DNA of 64,000 bases. It comes from Fodinibius roseus. Lineage in GTDB: Bacteria; Bacteroidota; Rhodothermia; Balneolales; Balneolaceae. Position numbers and translations under genes: made by a program. The first letter of the stretch is position 1. Every line of letters starts with the position of its first letter. Shown in pieces: positions 8,791 to 17,106 of the stretch. Where the stretch lies: NCBI RefSeq assembly GCF_900129315.1, contig NZ_FQUS01000007.1:1-64000 (forward strand). Direction: 5' to 3'. The notes beneath the pieces were generated by a model. That model was given only the letters and a program-made list of their open reading frames with translations, did no database searches and had not been told where the DNA came from.

Positions 8791-8796
8791 TTATTG

Positions 8797-9396
8797 TTAT
8801 GTATTAAGCTGAGCAAGGGCCATTTTGACCAGCTCCTGTACATTTTGTGCTGAATTCCCATTCTTAACGGCCATGGAAACGGCTTTCTCAGAGTCTCTTT
8901 TCTTGAATCCCAGCGACTGCAGGGCCGAGACCGCTTCTCCTTTGAGGTTTCCTGAGACGGAACCGGCTGCTTGTGTATAGGTCGCATCAACCATTTCGGA
9001 CACTTTGTCCTTTAGCTCCAGGATCATTCGTTCGGCTGTTTTTTTACCGATGCCTTTAATCTGGGAGAGCTTGCCTTTATCCTTTTGCACAATCGCGCCG
9101 GTAATCTCTTCGGCAGGCAGCCCCGACAGGATTGTCAGTCCCAGTTTGGGTCCCACGCCTTTGACCGTAATCAGCAGCTCAAAAAGATCTTTTTCATTTT
9201 GGCCTAAAAACCCGAACAGGCGCTGGTCGTTGTCGGTGATATGGTGGTGGACCAGCAGCTCAGCTTCTTCTCCCAGCGGGGGAAGCTGTTCCAGCGTTTG
9301 CGTCGATATTTCCAGCTGATATCCCACATCGCGTACCTCAAGGATAAGCTGGTTTTCTGACTTGGAATGAACCGTGCCTTTCAAGTATGCGATCAT
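8797..9396 (-). CDS. ruvA: Holliday junction branch-migration protein RuvA
   Basis: RuvA binds four-way junctions as a tetramer and loads the RuvB motor. The 199-residue protein begins MIAYLKGTV, has the OB-fold domain I (1-62), the two helix-hairpin-helix motifs LLITVKGVGPKLGLTILSG and QIKGIGKKTAERMILELK, and a C-terminal domain III (about 145-199, ALQSLGFKKRDSEKAVS) that contacts RuvB. ruvC lies 109 bp upstream in the same direction, so both may form one unit. No ruvB is in the window. Confidence 0.97.
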   Translation of the reverse strand: MIAYLKGTVHSKSENQLILEVRDVGYQLEISTQTLEQLPPLGEEAELLVHHHITDNDQRLFGFLGQNEKDLFELLITVKGVGPKLGLTILSGLPAEEITGAIVQKDKGKLSQIKGIGKKTAERMILELKDKVSEMVDATYTQAAGSVSGNLKGEAVSALQSLGFKKRDSEKAVSMAVKNGNSAQNVQELVKMALAQLNT

Positions 9397-9505
9397 GGCT
9401 GTTAGGTAGACTGTTTTTCTTTAATAATGAATAAGGCGTAAACCGCCGCGGAGGGTTGCAGGTATTGTTCTTCTGTTCGTTGCTTCACGCATGGTCGGGG
9501 TCCTG

Positions 9506-10087
9506 TCATTCTGAAATTCGATCGGGGTTATTGGCTGCGAAGCTCTCCCAGCTCGAGGTGCTGTTATTCTGATGCGTCTTCTTGTTCGATTTCGGAATCC
9601 GGTTTTGAATGCTGTTCTGTTTCATCAGGTGGCACCAGGCTACGGCAAGGGCATCCGTGGCATCTTTGGAGAGTTTTTCCTCCGGCAGTTTTACCATTTT
9701 GCGTAGCATAAAAGCGACCTGTTCCTTGCTGGCATTGCCATTGCCGGTAATGGATTTTTTTACCTGCTTGGGATAGTATTCGGTGACCGGAATGCTGTTA
9801 TTCGTGATCGCCAGCATGGCGGCTGCCTGGGCGCGTCCCAGTTTGAGCATCGCGAGCGGATCGACGCCATAAACGGGGGTCTCGACGGCACAGCTGGTGG
9901 GATGAAAAGAAGCGATAATCTTTGATACTTTGTCAAAAATATGTTGCAGACGATCGGCGTGGTCGTCCATGTGCGCCATATTGATGGTATCGCAGCGCAT
10001 GGCAACCAGCTTGCCGTTTTCTTTGGTGAGAACAGCATAGCCGGTCGTGCGGGATCCGGGATCAATACCTAAAAAAATGTCAGCCAT
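9506..10087 (-). CDS. ruvC: Crossover junction endodeoxyribonuclease RuvC
   Basis: RuvC cuts Holliday junctions symmetrically. The acidic catalytic residues are present: Asp9 in LGIDPGSRTTGY, Glu69 in AVETPVYG, and Asp142/Asp145 in KDATDALAVAWCH. The basic stretch YYPKQVKKSITGNGNASKEQ binds the junction. The protein has 193 residues, with a polar tail of about 35 residues after the conserved core that is longer than usual and of low complexity (Asn, Ser, Lys). It precedes ruvA in the same direction. Confidence 0.96.
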   Translation of the reverse strand: MADIFLGIDPGSRTTGYAVLTKENGKLVAMRCDTINMAHMDDHADRLQHIFDKVSKIIASFHPTSCAVETPVYGVDPLAMLKLGRAQAAAMLAITNNSIPVTEYYPKQVKKSITGNGNASKEQVAFMLRKMVKLPEEKLSKDATDALAVAWCHLMKQNSIQNRIPKSNKKTHQNNSTSSWESFAANNPDRISE

Positions 10088-10252
10088 AACAGTTCGTTCC
10101 TCCGGTTTCTTAAAATATAACAGATTACCCGCACCATTCCATATGCTTAATTCTTAACATATAGAATCCTTTGTAAAGTCCACAACGTCATGGTGAACCA
10201 AATGCAATTGGGATGTACCAGGGTTTTCAGGATCACTTGGAATGATACTTTT

Positions 10253-10394
10253 GGAGAAGGTTTTGAAAAATCGGGAATCATTGTCAATTTCAACCCCTGA
10301 GCGTATTTAAAACCACAGCCAATAAAGCATATGTAAGGATGTCAAATGCGCGAAAATGCAGTAATTGGCAACGGAGCGGTTTTGGAAGTCTTCT
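10253..10394 (-). repeat. Dispersed ~140-bp repeat, copy C
   Basis: On the minus strand it starts AGAAGACTTCCAAAACCGCT, contains TTGACATCCTTACATATG and GGCTGTGGTTTTAAATACGC then TCAGGGGTTGAAATTG, and ends TTTTTCAAAACCTTCTCC. It is inverted relative to most copies. Confidence 0.8.
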
Positions 10395-10480
10395 ATAATC
10401 TATCGCCATGTTTTCCTGCAGCAGGCTTTGAACTAAATTCAGCATGATGCGGTTTGCAATAAACCTCTTAAATATATAAT

Positions 10481-10512
10481 AAAAAAAGTCCCGGCGGATC
10501 TTCACCGGGACT
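10481..10512 (-). terminator. Intrinsic terminator of the ankyrin-repeat gene
   Basis: On the minus strand AGTCCCGG pairs perfectly with CCGGGACT across a 10-nt loop and is followed by seven T residues, 29 nt past the stop codon. Confidence 0.92.
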
Positions 10513-10540
10513 TGCAAGGTACATGTCGGTCCTTTAAATG

Positions 10541-11041
10541 CTACTTGGCAAAGGTCGTTTGCGTTCGCATTTCTTTGATATAATTTACCACTGCATTATG
10601 ACCGTAGGTTGAGGCCAATGTTAATGCTGTGTTATCATTGTTGTCTTTTAGCATGTGATCAGCGTCGTGAACCAGCAGTTTTTCAACAACATGTGTTTGC
10701 CCCGTTTCTGCTGCAATCATCAACGCCGTCTTTCCTTCCTGGTTGCGGACGTTGATATCAGGGTTGTGAGTGAGTATGATATCCAGGATACGGAGATTGC
10801 CAACCTCTGCAGCTACCATCAGCGGAGTGTTGCCTTGCTGGTTGATGATGTTGACATCCATTTCTTCCGCAAGCAATACGTTGATGCTGGTATAGTCAAT
10901 ACTGCGAATGGCCTCAAATATATTTTCTTTAAGAGTGTCAGTTTTAACGGTAATAGTATCAGTGTTAGAATTAGCTCCGGCACCAGGTACCACTAAAAGG
11001 GTTAGGCTGACGCACAAGATTAATCCTTTGAAAGTTTTCAT
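10541..11041 (-). CDS. Exported ankyrin-repeat protein
   Basis: This is a 166-residue protein with a signal peptide (residues 1-23, cleaved near GAGANS) and about four ankyrin repeats. Two are close to consensus: NQQGNTPLMVAAEVGNLRIL and NQEGKTALMIAAETGQTHVV; the next is NNDNTALTLASTYGHNAVV. Ankyrin repeats mediate protein binding; here the site should be the periplasm. It may serve as a small partner or inhibitor protein, but nothing nearby identifies a partner. It is a single-gene unit ended by a strong terminator. Confidence 0.88.
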   Translation of the reverse strand: MKTFKGLILCVSLTLLVVPGAGANSNTDTITVKTDTLKENIFEAIRSIDYTSINVLLAEEMDVNIINQQGNTPLMVAAEVGNLRILDIILTHNPDINVRNQEGKTALMIAAETGQTHVVEKLLVHDADHMLKDNNDNTALTLASTYGHNAVVNYIKEMRTQTTFAK

Positions 11042-11352
11042 AGGTAATATGGAACGTTGTTTTTATCTATTTTATAAGAGCTGTCTGCGCTCTCAATTAG
11101 TGAGCCCAAAGATACGAACCTTACCAACGGAAGGTTACGCAAGGACCAGCTAATGATGTAAAACAGAAAGCTTTAGGGGGGAGGGACAGGCTACCTTAAT
11201 AACTGAATATAGAAAGGATAAAAAGCTAATTGATACCGATATCGTTATAGTACCTTTGAATTAGATAAACAGGCAGGCCTTAGTCTAATATAAAGGAACG
11301 ATGAAGATCCGAAAAAGCTGTGCGGCAAGCTATCCGCCCCCGAAATAAAGGG
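11042..11352. other. Intergenic region, nothing recognised
   Basis: These 311 bases lie between the start of the ankyrin gene and the end of the symporter gene. I see no ORF with coding character, no repeat copy and no clear terminator. Confidence 0.4.
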
Positions 11353-12711
11353 TCACTTGTATTCCTTGAAGGTGCCGATTCTTGCAAAATAATCCCTCGC
11401 CGCTTCCATGACCCTGGGGGCCAGGATAAGCCCGGAAATCATCGTGGGGATGGCCATGAGGGCGAACATTCCGTCGATGAGATCGATGACGGCCCCGATT
11501 GAAGCGACCGAACCGAAAACAATGGATCCCACATAAAAGTAATTGTACCAGTGTTGTCGTTCGGCCCCGATCAGAAACCCGAGACACTTGGTGCCGTAAT
11601 AGGAGTAGGTGAGCATGGAACTGATGGCGAAGAAGACCACACAAATGACCAGCAGGTACGTGCCAACGGCCGGCAGTGCTTCGTTAAATGCATTAAGGGT
11701 AAGAGTTACGCCGTTGGCTTCGGTGGATTTCCATACGCCGGTGACCAAAATGGCCAGGGCGGTCATGGTACAGGTAATGATCGTATCGATAGCGGGGCCC
11801 AGCATGGCAACGAGTCCCTCGCGGACGGGCTCCTTTGTCTTGGCAGCCCCGTGGGCCAGGGCCTCGGTTCCAAGCCCTGCCTCATTGGAGAATACCCCCC
11901 GCTGGATTCCTATGACGATCAGTGAACCTACCGCGCCTCCCATTACGGATTTCCCGGTAAAGGCGTCGGTAAAAATAAGTCCCAAATAATAGGGGATCTC
12001 CTGGATATGGATGGCTAGGATGACCAGCACGCAGCTCACGTAGATGACAACCATGGCCGGAACCAGCCGCGAGGTGACCTTCCCGATGCGGGTGATGCCG
12101 CCGAATATGACGAAGGAAATGATGACCACCAGCACCAGTCCCGTGATAAGATCGCCGCCCATGTGCGCATTGGCAGCGACCCAGCCCTGGGGAATATAGA
12201 TGGTATCCCGAAGAATCTGGGTGAGCTGGTTGGCCTGAAAGATCGGGAGGGGACCGAAGATGCCGGCGGCGGCAAAGAGGGCCGCCAGCGGTTTCCACTT
12301 TTTGCCGAGTCCTTCGGTAATCACGTACATCGGGCCCCCTTGAATTTTGCCCGCCGAGTCTTTGCCGCGGTATAAAATAGCAAGCGAGCAGGTAAAGAAT
12401 TTGGTGGCCATTCCCACGAAGGCGCTCACCCACATCCAAAAGAGCGCGCCGGGACCGCCCATAAAGATGGCAACGGCAACGCCGCTGATGTTCCCCATGC
12501 CGACCGTGGCAGCAAGGGCACTGGCGAGTGCCTCAAAGTGGGAGATGTCCCCGGGGTCATCCGGGTTGTCGTATTTTCCGCGTAATATTTCGAGGGCATG
12601 GATAAAATATTTAAAGGGAGCGAAGCGGGAGTAGATCATAAAAAATAATCCTCCGCCCACCAGCAAATACACCAGCGGCATCCCCCACATAAAGCTTGAA
12701 AACGCAGCCAA
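11353..12711 (-). CDS. Sodium:alanine/glycine symporter (AGCS family)
   Basis: This inner-membrane carrier imports alanine or glycine with sodium. Family signatures are clear: ALASALAATVGMGNISGVAVAI, GPGALFWMWVSAFVGMATKF, the KIQGGPMYVI loop and IGIQRGVFSNEAGLGTEALA. About 11 membrane helices are seen. The start is uncertain. The TTG at 12711 has no clear ribosome-binding site, and the frame stays open seven codons further up to a CTG at 12732 (leader reading LKLIEEYLAAFSSF) with an AGG 9 bases before it; no in-frame ATG exists before the stop upstream. Confidence 0.93.
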   Translation of the reverse strand: MAAFSSFMWGMPLVYLLVGGGLFFMIYSRFAPFKYFIHALEILRGKYDNPDDPGDISHFEALASALAATVGMGNISGVAVAIFMGGPGALFWMWVSAFVGMATKFFTCSLAILYRGKDSAGKIQGGPMYVITEGLGKKWKPLAALFAAAGIFGPLPIFQANQLTQILRDTIYIPQGWVAANAHMGGDLITGLVLVVIISFVIFGGITRIGKVTSRLVPAMVVIYVSCVLVILAIHIQEIPYYLGLIFTDAFTGKSVMGGAVGSLIVIGIQRGVFSNEAGLGTEALAHGAAKTKEPVREGLVAMLGPAIDTIITCTMTALAILVTGVWKSTEANGVTLTLNAFNEALPAVGTYLLVICVVFFAISSMLTYSYYGTKCLGFLIGAERQHWYNYFYVGSIVFGSVASIGAVIDLIDGMFALMAIPTMISGLILAPRVMEAARDYFARIGTFKEYK

Positions 12712-12786
12712 ATATTCTTCAATAAGTTTCAGAACGGATACCTCGTATAACTTTAATCATATTGATTATCAAGCAGTGTGAATATA

Positions 12787-13251
12787 CTAATTAGATCGGC
12801 AAAAAAAGATGAAATCAGTCCCCGGGGGCGCAATACCCGCTTTGCGAAGCAGACTGGCTATTTGTGCCCGGTGGTGTTGACCATGGATAATAAGGTGATG
12901 CAGGATATCGGAAAGCGGCGTTTCAAACTGCCCTTTGGAATTCATATAGGAGATGTTCCGGTCCAGGTCGGAGCGATTCTCTTCAATCAGCAACCGCCAC
13001 TTCTCTGTATAGGTTTTCAGCTTTTGCAGGGCAACGGATAACCCGTAGTCGGGCCAGACTTCCAGGTCTTCGTTCGACAGGTCTTGAATACGATCGTACC
13101 ATACCTCCTGGGTGCCGGCAATATGGCCGTAATAGGAGATAGCCTGCTCGGCGCCCGGAAAATCCAGATGGTCTTGCAGGGTTAACAGAATCTGATCATT
13201 GGCCCATATGTCGTAGGAAAACAAACGAAGCAATCGATCTGCAGGATGCAT
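12787..13251 (-). CDS. DinB family protein
   Basis: DinB proteins are four-helix bundles with a three-His metal site; some act as thiol-dependent S-transferases, but most are uncharacterised. The 154-residue chain has the expected pattern: LFSYDIWANDQIL at the N-terminus, a His in YYGHIAGTQEVWYDRI, and the paired histidines in DILHHLIIHGQHHRAQIASLLR. The C-terminus has the typical PPGTDFIFFCR. Despite the name it is not known to act in the SOS response. Single gene, divergent from coaX across repeat D. Confidence 0.9.
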   Translation of the reverse strand: MHPADRLLRLFSYDIWANDQILLTLQDHLDFPGAEQAISYYGHIAGTQEVWYDRIQDLSNEDLEVWPDYGLSVALQKLKTYTEKWRLLIEENRSDLDRNISYMNSKGQFETPLSDILHHLIIHGQHHRAQIASLLRKAGIAPPGTDFIFFCRSN

Positions 13252-13603
13252 AGTGTTATGGATGGTTTATGATTAAACGTTAATGGTTTATATGAAGCCT
13301 TTGCAAAATCGCTCTTTTGCCCAATGTCGGCGTTATCGGTCGGTTGAAATCCCCACCTGTGAGCTATATCCTGCGAGGACAACCTTCCCGGGGCCGTGAC
13401 CTTGACCAAAATCCCTGGTTTTTCAAGGGCTTCTATATGATCATATCAGAATCATTGCTATTATACAAATTTTGAAGTAGGAAAACGGTACCCTATTTTA
13501 AATTGAATTCTGATAGCAAACTTTGGTGGCCACCCAAATAACCAGTATTTATTGATAAATAATGTTAGCTTTACAGAAATAAAAACAGGAGGTATCACAC
13601 GCC
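13252..13603. other. Divergent intergenic region with repeat copy D
   Basis: It contains repeat D (13293-13434) and, next to coaX, an AT-rich stretch ending in the strong ribosome-binding site AGGAGGT (13588-13594), ten bases before the coaX ATG. Confidence 0.6.
13293..13434 (+). repeat. Dispersed ~140-bp repeat, copy D (subtype 2)
   Basis: It starts TGAAGCCTTTGCAAAATCGC and ends CTGGTTTTTCAAGGGCTTCT. The interior differs from most copies and matches copy I: CGGTTGAAAT, CTGCGAGGACAACC versus CTGCGAGGGCAACC, and GGGGCC. Confidence 0.8.
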
Positions 13604-14371
13604 ATGCTGTTAGCACTGGATATCGGGAATAGCAATATCGTGATCGGCGCATCCGATAACGGAAAATGGATTCATCGGTGGCGCATACAAACGGATGCGG
13701 ACAAGACCGCTGATGAGTACAGCGTTCTTTTTCAAAACTTATTTTCGGGTAGCGGCCTAAATTATCAGCAGTTTGTCCGTGTGATCGTATGCAGTGTTGT
13801 CCCCCGGTTAACCCAGACGATCAGCGAGGTGTTCCGGCGACATTCACATCTGGAGGTGACGATCGTGAACGGGACAACCGACACGGGCATAACGGTAAAA
13901 AGAATCGACCGGCAGAGCGTGGGGGCCGACCTGATCGCCGGTGCGGCGGGAGCTTTTGAGATGTTCGGGGACGACTGTATCGTGGTGGATTTCGGTACGG
14001 CAACCACGGTGATGGCCGTACAAAAGCCGGGAGAGTTAATGGGTGGTGCGATATGCGCGGGATTGAAGGTAACCATTGATGCCCTGGTCGGGAAGGCCGC
14101 GCAGCTCTCCCAGATTCCGCTGGAACCGCCGCCGGAGGTGATAGGGACCAATACGAGGGAGTCTATGCAGTCGGGCCTGGTACTGGGACACCTGTGTATG
14201 ATAGAGGGACTCATAGACCGGATGAAAAAGCAGCTCGGGTCCGATAGCGTCAAGGTGATTGCCACGGGAGGATTTTCGGAGGGGATAGGAGGCTATACCG
14301 ATTATTTCGATGTCGTCGACCCGATGCTTACGCTTGATGGACTACGCGTGATTGCTGACCGGCAACAATGA
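13604..14371 (+). CDS. coaX: Type III pantothenate kinase
   Basis: It phosphorylates pantothenate in the first step of coenzyme A synthesis. The ASKHA-fold phosphate-binding loop LALDIGNSNIVIG (catalytic Asp6) is at the N-terminus. VVDFGTATTVMAV lies near residue 127, followed by GGAICAGLKVTIDALVGKAAQL and the second nucleotide motif VIATGGFSEGIG. At 255 residues it is typical. A strong AGGAGGT sits ten bases before the ATG. It faces the marC-type gene convergently. Confidence 0.96.
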   Translation: MLLALDIGNSNIVIGASDNGKWIHRWRIQTDADKTADEYSVLFQNLFSGSGLNYQQFVRVIVCSVVPRLTQTISEVFRRHSHLEVTIVNGTTDTGITVKRIDRQSVGADLIAGAAGAFEMFGDDCIVVDFGTATTVMAVQKPGELMGGAICAGLKVTIDALVGKAAQLSQIPLEPPPEVIGTNTRESMQSGLVLGHLCMIEGLIDRMKKQLGSDSVKVIATGGFSEGIGGYTDYFDVVDPMLTLDGLRVIADRQQ

Positions 14372-14391
14372 TCAGCCACCTCCCTTAAACC

Positions 14392-15066
14392 CTAAACCCC
14401 GAAAAAGCCGGATATTCCATTCAGGATAAACTGTACGCCTATAGCCATGGCAATAAAGCCCATCATCCGCGTGATAGCGTTCATGCCCGTGGGGCCAATG
14501 TATGTTGCTGAGAAGGGAGCTATTCGTAGCACTCCGTATGCGATAAGCGCCACGAAAACAATGGCAATCGTGATGATGACCAGGTCAATAAACCCCTCGG
14601 CCTGCGAAGCCAGTCCGATAACGACGGCGATGCTGCCGGGACCGGAGAGCATAGGCATGGCCATGGGACTGAAGGAGACGTCCTCTTTTCCTTTGGCCGC
14701 CTCCTGGGCTTCTTTAGAGATTTTTCGGTCGGGTTGTTCCGGATTCAGCATCGAATAGGCCGCCCGCAGGATAATCAGTCCCCCGGCAATACGTATGCCC
14801 GGCAGACTGATACCGAAGAAGCTCATAATATAGGTCCCCGCCCACAGGAAGAGAAGAAGGATAAGAAGCATGTAAAACGATGCTTTTTGGGCGATGGTGA
14901 TGCGTTCGATACCCGTACTTCTTTCTGTCAGGGATAAAAATACCGGCATTGCGGCCAGCGGATTGGCTACGGAAATAATAGAAGTAAAAGCGGCAATCAG
15001 CAATGCTGTTGACCCCGAAAGGTACGTAGTAAAGAAGTCGCCTTGGCTGAATAAAGTTTCAAACAT
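14392..15066 (-). CDS. MarC/NAAT-family membrane protein
   Basis: This is an integral inner-membrane protein of the MarC (UPF0056) family with six predicted helices. It carries the conserved openings FTSIISVANPLAAMPVFLSLT and GTYIMSFFGISLPGIRIAGGL, and the PMAMPMLSGPGSIAVVIGLAS motif. Despite the name, MarC proteins are not shown to cause drug resistance; some archaeal homologues transport neutral amino acids. At 224 residues it is of normal size. It is convergent with coaX, with only 20 bp between them. Confidence 0.92.
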   Translation of the reverse strand: MFETLFSQGDFFTTYLSGSTALLIAAFTSIISVANPLAAMPVFLSLTERSTGIERITIAQKASFYMLLILLLFLWAGTYIMSFFGISLPGIRIAGGLIILRAAYSMLNPEQPDRKISKEAQEAAKGKEDVSFSPMAMPMLSGPGSIAVVIGLASQAEGFIDLVIITIAIVFVALIAYGVLRIAPFSATYIGPTGMNAITRMMGFIAMAIGVQFILNGISGFFGV

Positions 15067-15470
15067 AATCCTCTATATAAAATAGAAAAAGGAAAATAAT
15101 ATATGAATTCATTTTCCCAAAGCGGGTTTTACGGCGCGGTATCGTCCCTTACCAGGAGCAGGATGCAGATACGATTACGGGGGATGTTATTTCGACCTTT
15201 GCCCTTTTCCCGGCAGCGGGAGGCGGACAGGAGGGGTGATAAACAGCTGTAGGTTCTTCCCAGGACCGCAAAAACCCTGGCCACCGAAGGTGCAAGCAGG
15301 GAGACCAAGGCAGTCCGTTGACGCAATTTTATTTCGAAAGACAATTTGTCGTCAGGTGTTAAGAATCCACTCAGAAAAAACCACATTGTATATAAAATTA
15401 ATAGTATTTTTCGGTAGGATATTACGTTTAACCTCGAATCACTAACCCACATTGAAATAACTATATCACC
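15067..15470. other. GC-rich intergenic region with several short hairpins
   Basis: No gene is supported. Between about 15200 and 15320 the sequence is unusually GC-rich for an intergenic stretch and can form small stems, for example CCAGG...CCTGG and CACC-GAA-GGTG. It might encode a structured RNA, but no known RNA class fits. The last 100 bases are AT-rich and probably carry the promoter of the GAF-domain gene. Confidence 0.35.
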
Positions 15471-15932
15471 GTGGAAGATACAAAAGATCTGTTGCGTCGG
15501 GTGAAGGGAATTGTCCATGCATCAACAAAACATCGCGAGGAAAAACTGTACCAAGTATGCCGGTTATTATCCGACGAAGTAGAAGTATTCGACTGGGTGG
15601 GGTTTTACCTGGTGGACCCGAATGCGGATCGCGAGCTGGTGCTGGGGCCCTATGTGGGTGAGCCGACGGATCATACCCGTATTCCTTTTGGGAAAGGTAT
15701 TTGCGGGCAGGCCGCAGAGACCAACGAAACGTTTGTGGTGCAGGACGTAAGCAAGGAGGATAACTACCTGGCATGCAGTATTCATGTAAAGGCAGAAATT
15801 GTGGTGCCCGTCCGAAAACACGGTAAATTTGTTGCAGAGCTTGATATTGATTCGCATTCCAGGAATTCCATAACCAACGATCATCGCAAAACCCTGGAGA
15901 AGATTTGCGACCTGGTATCAGTACTGTTTTAA
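15471..15932 (+). CDS. GAF-domain protein, free methionine-(R)-sulfoxide reductase-like
   Basis: The 153-residue protein is a single GAF domain of the fRMsr type, which reduces free methionine-(R)-sulfoxide. Matching features are RIPFGKGICGQAA (Cys78), NYLACSIHVKAEIVVPV (Cys102, the position of the catalytic cysteine) and AELDIDS. In E. coli a third cysteine sits just before RIPFG; here Thr69 or His68 takes that place, so the disulfide relay would use two cysteines. The start codon is GTG and no ribosome-binding site is obvious. It is a monocistronic unit. Confidence 0.87.
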   Translation: MEDTKDLLRRVKGIVHASTKHREEKLYQVCRLLSDEVEVFDWVGFYLVDPNADRELVLGPYVGEPTDHTRIPFGKGICGQAAETNETFVVQDVSKEDNYLACSIHVKAEIVVPVRKHGKFVAELDIDSHSRNSITNDHRKTLEKICDLVSVLF

Positions 15933-16013
15933 AACCGGACGTTGAGTAGTTCAAACGCCATCGATATTATGTTACGGGCTGTGACAAGTACCTGTCTGCC
16001 CATCGTATTAGGT

Positions 16014-16158
16014 GAGACCTTTGCAAAACCGCAGGTTTGGCCAATCTCTGCTTTTTCTCGATTTCAGCGTCCTCATGTATCGCCTGTATGTACTCTGCGG
16101 TTTTGAAATCGTCCAGAGTATTGGTATTGAACAAGCCCCTGGGTTTTCACAGGCTTCT
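16014..16158 (+). repeat. Dispersed ~140-bp repeat, copy E
   Basis: It starts GAGACCTTTGCAAAACCGCA, has CTCTGCGGTTTTGAAATCG and TATTGGTATTGAAC inside, and ends GGGTTTTCACAGGCTTCT. Confidence 0.85.
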
Positions 16159-16200
16159 GGGTGAGAGGGACGTTTATCACGGCAGGAATGGTAACCCATG

Positions 16201-16225
16201 AAAGGCCGGCGGCGAACGGCCTTTT
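16201..16225 (+). terminator. Possible terminator hairpin
   Basis: AAAGGCCG and CGGCCTTTT can pair over an 8-nt loop. The T run is only four long and the nearest upstream gene ends 270 bp away, so this is weak. Confidence 0.35.
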
Positions 16226-16433
16226 GAGAGAGCAGGTTGTTGAAAAAATTGACCCATATCCGAAAGGCTTTACGTATTATATGGTGCGGGGAATGGCTTC
16301 AGGGAAGGAAAGCTGCCGGAGACTGAGTGAAAGAGAACAACAAAGTCCGTGTATTTATATGAATGTGTTTCTAATTCACCAAAATCGTTACCTTAAGGCT
16401 GAAATTCCATCTCCTAACCAACCACTATTAATT

Positions 16434-16964
16434 ATGGATATACAGTACATTATTGACCGGGCGCAAGGAATCATTTTAAATCCTAAAGAAGAATGGCGTA
16501 AAATCAAAGAGGAGCCTGCGTCCAACGCTGATCTCCTGCTGTATTATGTCTTGCCGCTGGTCGTCATGGCCGTATTCACCGGTTTTATCGGTAGCTGGTC
16601 GTTAACCATCGCCGTATTCCAGTTGATTTCGCCTTTTATAGGGATCGTGATTGCTGCGTATGTCATCAATGAACTGGCTGAAAAATTCAATTCGACCAAG
16701 AGCCTGAATAATGCCTTCAAGCTGGTTGTTTATGCCGCAACCCCCTCTCTGCTGGCTGCCATTGTAGCCAATTTGTCGTTTCTCCTGGGATGGGTCAGCC
16801 TTTTCGGACTATACGGCATCTATCTCTTCTGGGTGGGCATCTCTCCCATGATGGACACCCCCCAGGATAAAAGGCTGGGGTATGTTCTTGCGTCGGCCCT
16901 GGTTATTGTCATTATCCAAATCGTACTTTTTACCCTGATCGGACCCTCAATGATGTGGAGGTAA
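16434..16964 (+). CDS. Yip1-domain membrane protein
   Basis: This is a 176-residue inner-membrane protein. The Yip1 pattern is clear: an N-terminal YIIDRAQGIILNPKEEWRKI followed by four or five hydrophobic helices, with SLNNAFKLVVYAATPSLLA in the middle. In bacteria this family has no defined role. The start is put at the ATG at 16434 because DRAQ..NPKEEW is the normal beginning of the family; upstream codons in the same frame look non-coding. It is a single-gene unit. Confidence 0.85.
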   Translation: MDIQYIIDRAQGIILNPKEEWRKIKEEPASNADLLLYYVLPLVVMAVFTGFIGSWSLTIAVFQLISPFIGIVIAAYVINELAEKFNSTKSLNNAFKLVVYAATPSLLAAIVANLSFLLGWVSLFGLYGIYLFWVGISPMMDTPQDKRLGYVLASALVIVIIQIVLFTLIGPSMMWR

Positions 16965-17106
16965 TGAGATGCCGGCCGTAAGGCGGGTTTATTGCCGTTC
17001 ACAGGCTGAACTCAAGAGAGATATATTGTGTATGACCTTTTTGTAAAATCAGTTACGTATATACAGAGTAGAACCTCATAAATCATCAAGAAAAAAGATA
17101 GATACC

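Larger units (their letters stand above)
10088..10540. other. Intergenic region holding repeat copy C and a terminator
   Basis: Apart from the dispersed repeat (10253-10394) and the terminator of the ankyrin gene (10481-10512), nothing is recognised. The part next to 10087 should carry the ruvC promoter. Confidence 0.5.
15933..16433. other. Intergenic region with repeat copy E
   Basis: Repeat E covers 16014-16158. A GC-rich hairpin at 16201-16225 follows. An open frame reads into the Yip1 gene from 16161, but its first 91 codons have no protein-like pattern, so the region is treated as non-coding. Confidence 0.5.

Noticed and set aside
15200-15330. Possible glycine, cobalamin or SRP-type RNA
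   Set aside because: Short stretches such as CACCGAAGGTGCAAGC and GGGAGACC resemble parts of known RNAs, but the required conserved core and pairing of each class are not all present.
15129-15518. 129-codon minus-strand ORF before the MarC gene
   Set aside because: Composition is not protein-like, it overlaps the GAF gene start and there is no supporting start signal.
16161-16433. N-terminal extension of the Yip1 gene
   Set aside because: The 91 codons before the ATG at 16434 show no conserved or membrane pattern and follow directly on repeat E.
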